Below, in pieces: positions 57,532 to 64,000 of a stretch of DNA of 64,000 nucleotides. The DNA lies in NCBI GenBank assembly GCA_002104945.1, contig MCFH01000015.1, positions 228,501-292,500 on the forward strand, in the 5' to 3' direction. The stretch's first letter is position 1, and each line of letters begins with the position of its first letter. The position numbers and the translations under genes were made by a program. The notes under the pieces were generated by a model that was not told where the DNA came from, did not search any database, and was given only the letters and a program-made list of their open reading frames with translations. The DNA is from Piromyces finnis. Lineage: Eukaryota; Neocallimastigomycota; Neocallimastigomycetes; Neocallimastigales; Neocallimastigaceae.

Positions 57532-58639
57532 TTATTTATTTGAATAATATTCTGATTTGAATTTTATGGTAGTTCTTAATTTATATAATATGGTTTCAAT
57601 TTCGGGTTTTTTATCGGTGATTAAAACATCTAAAATGGTATACATATGTAAAATACGGTGTAATCGATGAATATAATCATTATATTGAACATTTGTATCA
57701 TTTTGAGTAGAAAATGGATTAATAATTTCATTTAATCTAGCTGTAATAGGAATAATAGTTATATCTCTATACATTCTTAGTGTTAATTCGATAATATCTA
57801 TATTTTCTGAATATGGATATTGTTTCAAAGGAACAAACATTGCTCGAAGATAAGGAATAATTCTACTGTATAATAAAATCCATTGATCGACAACACAGGC
57901 CATAACATCATCACTTTTTTCCATGGAATTAATTCGATTACTAATGGTATTCATTCCTGTAATTAAACTATCCGAAACATTACGAACAAAAACCTCTTCT
58001 ACAAAATTTGGATCTTGAATCAAATGTTTGACTTCATCATTAATTTCTTCAATCGAGTATTTTAACTGTTTATCTTCGAATAAAATACGAATGGCAGCTT
58101 GAACAGATTTCCAAACTCTGGCATAACTCATTTCATTGTTAATAATTTCACTGGTCTTAAAAAAATTTGATGAAGGAGAGGATGAAAATTTTTGAGAAAT
58201 TCGACGAGTAACATTATTTAAATTTATGGATGATAAACTAGTTGGAATTCCAGGAGTAATGGACATAGAAGAACTAATTGGTAAATTAACTGAAGATATT
58301 TTTTCTTTTGTCTATTCATCATATAATAATACATTTTTTTTTATGGTATGGTAAAAAAAAAAAAAAAAATTAATATTTTAAATGAGTTTTAATAGTATCA
58401 TATTAGGTATATCAGGTATATAATGAATATGTATAAACTATTTTAGTATTATTTCAAAATAGTTGAAATATTCTTAATTTTATAATTTTTTTTCATATAT
58501 ATTTCATATATATTATTATCTTTCTCTATATAATAATTCTTTTTATTATTACTCAACTGTCTATAATTAAATTTCAATATATAAATTAAGGTTGATATGT
58601 TACATATTTCTTTTTTGTTGATAGCTTCAATGAGGACAT
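57532..58639 (-). CDS. HbrB/PRR5/Bit61-family TORC2 subunit, copy 1
   Basis: The family (PRR5/Protor in animals, Bit61 in yeast, HbrB in Aspergillus) binds TOR complex 2 and the plasma-membrane signalling it controls. Exon 2 is 57532-58311. A tentative first exon, 58604-58639 (MSSLKLSTKKKY, donor GTAACA), joins it in phase, giving 271 aa; ATG 58266 inside exon 2 is the alternative start. Family features: a Ser-rich leader, a VWKSVQAAIRILF helix, the core ACVVDQWILLYSRIIPYLRAMFVPL and MYRDITIIP. The next gene to the right is a paralogue with the same core but low overall identity, so the duplication is old. Confidence 0.8.
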
Positions 58640-59655
58640 TTTTGAACTTCTCTTTAAAAGTTTTTTTTTTTTTTTTTTTAAAGATGGAACTGGTAATACT
58701 AAATCTTTATTAATAATTATTTCTTTAATTGAAAAAATAAAAATAATTCACTTTTTTTTTTTAAAGACAAAAAAATAATAGGAAAAAAATTAAAAAATAA
58801 AATAAAATAAAAAATAACCTATTGGGGAAAACTTTTTTTTTTTCTAAAAAAATTATTTTTCATTTTCTTTATACGATCTATAAATATTTCTAAAAACTTA
58901 AAGGTCTATACAATCTTATTTCTATTAAATTATATTTAATAAAATATTTTTTTAAAGACAAAGTATATACATATATAAAAAACATGGAAACAATAATTAA
59001 TAGTTCTTTAATACCTATTGATGTATACTAATTCACCGACCAATGATGAATTTATACAATAATGAACCATAGTCTTAAATAATTATAACAATAGTTTAAA
59101 ATTTTCATACTTTGTTTATTTTCAAAGTTATAAGAAAGTAAAAAAAAAAAAAAAATAAAATACACTTTTTAATTATATTTTGAAAAAACGATTAATTTTT
59201 ATTTCTTTTTATCTTTTGTTGTTTTATTTCCCTTTTTATATTTATATTATTTTTGTAAAGGTTAAAACCTTTGGTAAAAAAAAAAAAAATTGTATTTTGA
59301 CTTTTTTTTTATAGTTTATTTCTTTAGTTCATTGTGTAAAAGAAATAAAAAAAAATACATATATGGGTGGTATAAAGAATGAAGTAAAAAAAAAAAATTG
59401 TTTTTTTACTCATTCTTAATTATTTTTTAATAGAAATTTAGTAATTATTATGATGATACAATATATAAATATATAGATAATTTTTTATTAAAAAAAAAAA
59501 AGAGTGTTTATAGTATACTTTTAAACTATAATACTTATTTATTCCTTTGTTATTTTTTTTTTTTTGGTGGGAATAAAAAAAATTATGAATAACTATTTAT
59601 ATATTCTTTTTTATTTTATTGTTATGACTACATTATATCATAATATAGGGTATTT
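58640..59655. other. Spacer between the two HbrB-like genes
   Basis: About 1 kb with T/A homopolymer pairs. No exon-like stretch or recognisable control element. Confidence 0.6.
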
Positions 59656-60573
59656 TTAATATTGTAATTCAGTTAATGGATATTTTTTGGTCTTTTTTAG
59701 TGAAATATAAGACATACGGTTATTACCATTGGTATTAGCTCTTAATATCTTTAATACATTATAGATAGATTGTTGTTTTTCATCCAAAATACCGTATAAA
59801 ATAGATAACATTTGTATGAATCGTCCTGAAATCGTATTAAATTGCGGGTCTATTGGAATTTTTCCTGTAAATTGCATATTTAATACTTCTTCAATACGAT
59901 CAATATTTGGTAATATAACAAAATCTCTGAAACAAGTAAATGCCATTCTTGGTATATCAAGAATACTGTATCTTGGGTCGAAAGAAAGAGGTAAAAAAAT
60001 ACCTTTAATGTAAGGCATAATAGAATCAAAGAAAAATGTCCATATTTCCACTAGACGTGAAATTAAAGAATTATCCGTCACTTCTATAAGCTTTGTATTA
60101 ATAGTGTAAATACCATTTTTTAATAATTCATTAATGTTGTAAGCAAGTGTTTTAGGAGTTTTTACTTCCATGCAACGTTTAACCAAATCATTTAAATCTT
60201 CGATAAAGTCTTGTAAACCTTGACCGTTAAATAACGGTAATACTTTAATACATATAATATGCCAGTTATCTTTAATGTTTGTTTCTGAATAGTTAATATC
60301 TTTGTTTAAACTTGCTGAATCAAGTTCACTAATACTTTTTAATATATTTGCTGAAGAGGCTACAGTACCGTGATCCATTATATTATTAAATGACGATAAA
60401 TTTGGTATACTTCTTTTCGATATTTTTCTTACTGGTCCAAATAAAGGAGAAGAAGAAAATGTTGTACTATTTTTAGAACTTAACGAATTCATTGAGTTTG
60501 CTGTTTGAAGTTGACCGGAAGGTCTTCTCAATAACTGAGTTGACGGTTTTAGATTTAATATTTTTTTTTCCAT
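59656..60573 (-). CDS. HbrB/PRR5/Bit61-family TORC2 subunit, copy 2
   Basis: 305 aa, single exon, ATG 60573. The first 90 residues are Ser/Asn-rich with basic patches (RRPSGQ, VRKISKRS), typical of regulated disordered leaders. The HbrB core follows: WHIICIKVLPLFNGQGLQDFIEDLNDLVKRC, INELLKNGIYTINTKL, LVEIWTFFFDSIMPYIKGIFLPL and CFRDFVILPNIDRIEEVL. This is the canonical form of the family and closer to fungal HbrB than copy 1. Two different copies side by side suggest alternative TORC2 assemblies (inference). No catalytic activity is expected. Confidence 0.88.
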   Translation of the reverse strand: MEKKILNLKPSTQLLRRPSGQLQTANSMNSLSSKNSTTFSSSPLFGPVRKISKRSIPNLSSFNNIMDHGTVASSANILKSISELDSASLNKDINYSETNIKDNWHIICIKVLPLFNGQGLQDFIEDLNDLVKRCMEVKTPKTLAYNINELLKNGIYTINTKLIEVTDNSLISRLVEIWTFFFDSIMPYIKGIFLPLSFDPRYSILDIPRMAFTCFRDFVILPNIDRIEEVLNMQFTGKIPIDPQFNTISGRFIQMLSILYGILDEKQQSIYNVLKILRANTNGNNRMSYISLKKTKKYPLTELQY

Positions 60574-61805
60574 TTTATAATAATAATATTATTGTTAGTG
60601 GTAGTATAGTTGTTGTTGTTGTTGTTGGTATGGTTTAATCTAAGCTTTGATAATAAATCTTTATTTTGGAATTTTGTTTTTTTTTTTTATTCTACAAATA
60701 TACTCTCTTCTGAATATACATTAAAAACAGTTTTCGTTGCTAATTATCTTTCTTTTTTTTTTTTTTTTTTGTTTTTAATTTATATTTTTTAATATTTTCT
60801 TTTTTTTTTTTTTAAAAAAAAAAATAAATAAATAATAATATAAATGAAAAGATTTTTATTATTTTTTTTTAAAAAAAAAAATTTATTCAACCTATAATTA
60901 CAATAACCATCTATTATAATAAATAAATAAATAAATAAAAGAATCTAAAATACAATAATTACTTTCTTGTCTTTCTTTCTTTTATATAACTACCGCCGTT
61001 TTTTATTATTTATTTATTATTTTTTATTAAAAAAAAAAAAAGTTTTTTATTTATTTATTTGATTTATTCATTTATATTATTAAAAATTTTATATTAAAAA
61101 TAAAATTCAAATTTTATTTATTTTTGGATTATTTCTATTTAATTAAAAAAAAAAGGTAACATACACCCAAAGTAAAGTAAAAAAGAATAGAGAAAATATG
61201 GGTTTAATTTTTTCTTTCATTTACATTTACATGTATAGACAATGAATAATAACACACAAAGAATTGTTTATATATATATTAATATATTTTATTTATTTAA
61301 TTGCTTGTTTAATAGTAATATAATATGAAGAAAAAAAAAAAAAAGGAATTAAAAATAAAGAAATTTTTTTTTTTTAAAAAAAAAGAGCATGAAAAGAATC
61401 ATATCGTTATAATATTATCTTTTTTTTTTTTTCTTCCATCATCATTACTATTACTCTTTTTTTTTTTTTTTTTTTTTTTTTTTATCTTTTCATTAATACA
61501 ATTGAATATAATTTAAATGTCTTTTTTTTTTATCCTTTATTTTTTAGATCCTTTCAACTTTTTTTTTTTTTTTTTTTTTATAATAAAAACCATATTTGAT
61601 TAAAAATAATATAAAAAATGGGAAATAGATATTAAAATAGATCAATAATATATTTATAAGCATATTATTGAACTGAAAATGATATTATAATACTTTTTTT
61701 TTTTTTTGTTTGTTTTCCATTGGTAATACACATATTATATACATATATATGCGTACATATATATATATTTTCCTTACTAAATATGTCTTGTTAAAAAAAA
61801 AATGC
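60574..61805. other. Intergenic region, nothing coding seen
   Basis: Upstream region of HbrB copy 2 and downstream of the RNPS1-like gene. It is homopolymer-rich (T runs at 61456-61483 and 61559-61579). The Lys/Phe-rich frame at 61325 is chance sequence. Confidence 0.6.
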
Positions 61806-63650
61806 CTATTTTCTTGATCTACTTCTTGTTCTGCTTCTGGATCTGGAATAGCTTCTTGCGCGAGTTTTTCTTTTTGGTGAATAGCTACGTCTTCTTGATC
61901 TACTTCTGGTGAGACTTCTAGATCTACTTCTACTACTGCTTCTAGAGGATCGGCTGAAACTACGTGATAAACTACGAGAATAGCTTCTTCTACGGCTTCT
62001 GCTTCTACTTAAACTTCTGCTAAAGCTTCTACTACTTCTGCTACTAATACTACTGCTACGTCCTCTTCTTCTAGTATTAGCGCTATTATTTAATGGACGA
62101 GCGCGTGGTCTTGATCTTGATCTACGACCCTTGCTACGACTTCTAGAGTATGAAGAAATAGATGAGTAGGATGAAGATCTACTTCTTCTTCTACTATATC
62201 TTCTTCTATTACGTGAAATTGATCTAGATCTAGTACGAGATCTTCCTCTTCTTCTTATTGGACTCTTTCTTCTAATTGGTCTACGATTATCATAATTTGG
62301 TCTGTAATGATCACTTGATGTTGCTGGTCTTCTTCTAGTAATAGATGGAGATCTACGAGTAACAGCTGGTGCTCTTCTTTCTATAGCATAACTACATGAA
62401 ATAACAGAACCATCAATTTGAGCTTCATTCATATAACGAATACTGTTCTTTGCAGCATCAGACGTTTCAAAGGATATAAATGCATATCCTCTAGAGCAAC
62501 CCACTAATTATGTTGAAATTAAATTTTAAAATTATAATAAAAAGAAGAATAAAAAATAGAGAGAGTTTGGTTAATCATATGGATAATACATATAGTATTT
62601 GATATTTATAAAAAGAAAATAAAATATTTATGAATTAGGATAACAGTTAATTTGTTTTAGTGCTGAGTAATAAACTCAAAATTTATATATATAAAATGGT
62701 GATTTAATCTATATAGATAATAAAAAATAATGAATAGATAGTGACATTATTCTTTATGAGTAGATTATAAAAATTCTAAATATTGACATGATAATAACTA
62801 TATACTATAATTTTGTTAAAAGTATTCCTGTTTAATATTCCTGTTTTTTCATTATTATACTCTATTAAATCCTTTTTTTTTTTTTAGTGAATTTCAAAAA
62901 AAAAAAAAAAAAAAAAACTGATATTATTCATTTATAAAAAGATCAAATAATCATCCATGTTTAATTCATATTTTTTTTTTAATTTCAAATTTCATTATAT
63001 TTACATTTTCTATCAATTGGAAGATCTAAGCTTGTAATTGTTCCATAGACTCCAAATATTTCTCTTAAATGGTCTACATTAACATTTTTTGTTAGTTTCT
63101 TTACAATAATTCTTGTATTTCTTGATCTTGAATCACTTCTACTTCTTTTTCTGGAATTGGAACGAGATGAATTTCTAGTTTTTGAAAAAGATTTTGAACG
63201 AGATCTTGATGATCTTAAAGAACGAGAGCGGGAGCGGGAACGGGAACGTGTGCGGGAACGTGTGCGAGAACGTGAACGTGAAATAGAGACTGAACGTGAC
63301 ATTGATAAGCTACGATTTCTGGAAACAGATCTTGATTTTGACCTCGATCTTTTTTACATGAACAAATATATTATATATTATTTTTATTATTTTTTTGTTG
63401 TTGTTGTTGAAAAGATGTGAAATTTTTTGAAAATTGTAAAAACGTTTAAATTATTATGGTGTAACAAAAATAGGCATGTATTTTAAGATAATGAAACATA
63501 ATAAACACATTGAAAAACAATATAAAATTAATATTTTATCTCACTTTAGTAACATTTTAGAATAATTAATAAATTACGTTAACCAATTTTTATAATTTAC
63601 CTAGATTCCTTTTTAGTTTTTTCACCTGCTGAGGTACTTTTTTTATCCAT
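61806..63650 (-). CDS. RNPS1-like SR protein (exon-junction/ASAP complex)
   Basis: RNPS1 joins spliced mRNA with the exon-junction complex and influences splicing and decay in the nucleus. Exons 63601-63650 (ATG 63650), 63005-63348 and 61806-62503, 1092 nt, 363 aa, phases consistent. Layout: short charged start (MDKKSTSAGEK), a first Arg/Ser domain (about 17-94), one RRM (about 95-172) with RNP2-like IIVKKL and RNP1 RGYAFISF, then a long second Arg/Ser domain to the end. TKNVNVDHLREIFGVYG and MNEAQIDG match RNPS1 better than SRSF proteins. Intron 2, 501 bp, splits the RRM between PIDRK and GCSRGY. The RS-domain DNA is visibly GC-richer than its surroundings. Confidence 0.9.
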
Positions 63651-63842
63651 TATTAAAAAAAATCTATTGAATATCAATACAATTTATTAAAAAATAAAAA
63701 AAAAAATACATTAATAAATTTCACTTTTTTTTAAAAAAAAAAAAATAAAAAAAAAAAAAAAAAAGAAAAAGAAACTGGAAATATTTAAATTGTATTTTAT
63801 GATTAATAATATTTTCATTAATGGTGTTGTCACTGGTTTAAA

Positions 63843-63935
63843 CTACATCTTATTTTTTTTCATTGCTTTGAACATAGATATAGAAATAAGTGAGATCAAT
63901 AAATAAATTGTTGGTAACAATTTCTTTGTTTTCAT
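63843..63935 (-). CDS. Possible small membrane-protein ORF or first exon
   Basis: ATG 63935 opens 30 codons: a basic start (MKTKK), one hydrophobic stretch (LLPTIYLLISLISISMF) and a basic end (KAMKKNKM). It looks like a signal peptide or single-pass anchor. The preceding A-rich context suits a start. It could be a whole small protein, or the first exon of a gene whose remaining exons I could not find in 63651-63842. Nothing else is seen in the right edge of the window. Confidence 0.25.
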   Translation of the reverse strand: MKTKKLLPTIYLLISLISISMFKAMKKNKM

Positions 63936-64000
63936 TTTATTTTAACATTTATATTATCATTTATATTTCTTTTTATATATACATATATAATTATCATTTT

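Noticed and set aside
63157-63420. Arg/Glu-rich plus-strand frame
   Set aside because: Antisense reading of the RS-domain codons of the RNPS1-like gene.

Overview
The window is a very AT-rich nuclear segment of a zoosporic fungus, most likely an anaerobic rumen fungus (Neocallimastigomycota). The evidence is a velvet-domain regulator (a fungal-type family), a secreted subtilase with a CBM18-like chitin-binding tail, a basal-body/axonemal coiled-coil protein (BBOF1-like, implying flagellated cells), many short GT-AG introns, asparagine- and Ser/Thr-rich low-complexity proteins, and intergenic DNA dominated by A/T homopolymers and ATT microsatellites. The lineage is inferred from this combination; no marker gene proves it. 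Most genes were rebuilt by hand from exon fragments: splice sites were placed where reading phase and family similarity agree, and the exon totals close to whole codon numbers.

Layout. 1-3060 (-): UVRAG/VPS38-like subunit of the class III PI3-kinase complex, cut by the left edge. 8898-13475 (-): velvet regulator with an Asn-rich tail and long repeat-filled introns. 13.5-21.2 kb: gene-poor, with one unusual GC-richer island near 15.3-15.9 kb. 21219-22191 (+): secreted, GPI-type histidine-phosphatase-like protein without the catalytic RHG. 22675-24163 (-): complete eight-exon Hikeshi/OPI10 homologue. 26382-29923 (+): BBOF1-like protein. 31982-33334 (+): beta-carbonic anhydrase. 36132-37958 (-): ankyrin-repeat protein. 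39381-51555 (-): three related small four-helix membrane-protein genes with matching exon architecture, enclosing a NAPE-PLD-type metallo-beta-lactamase gene and a Ser/Thr/Pro-repeat ORF. 52830-55877 (-): a prodomain-only protein beside a full-length subtilase-CBM18. 57532-60573 (-): two HbrB/PRR5-type TORC2 subunits plus the remnant of another copy. 61806-63650 (-): RNPS1-like SR protein.

The genes do not form one pathway, but several themes recur: membrane and lipid signalling (UVRAG, NAPE-PLD, HbrB/TORC2), RNA processing and stress (RNPS1, Hikeshi), and local gene duplication (membrane-protein trio, protease/prodomain pair, HbrB pair). Duplicated copies have diverged by truncation, frame change or decay. 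The best candidates for something undescribed are the four-helix membrane family, the stand-alone protease prodomain next to its parent, and the palindromic TTCGAA repeats in a velvet intron.
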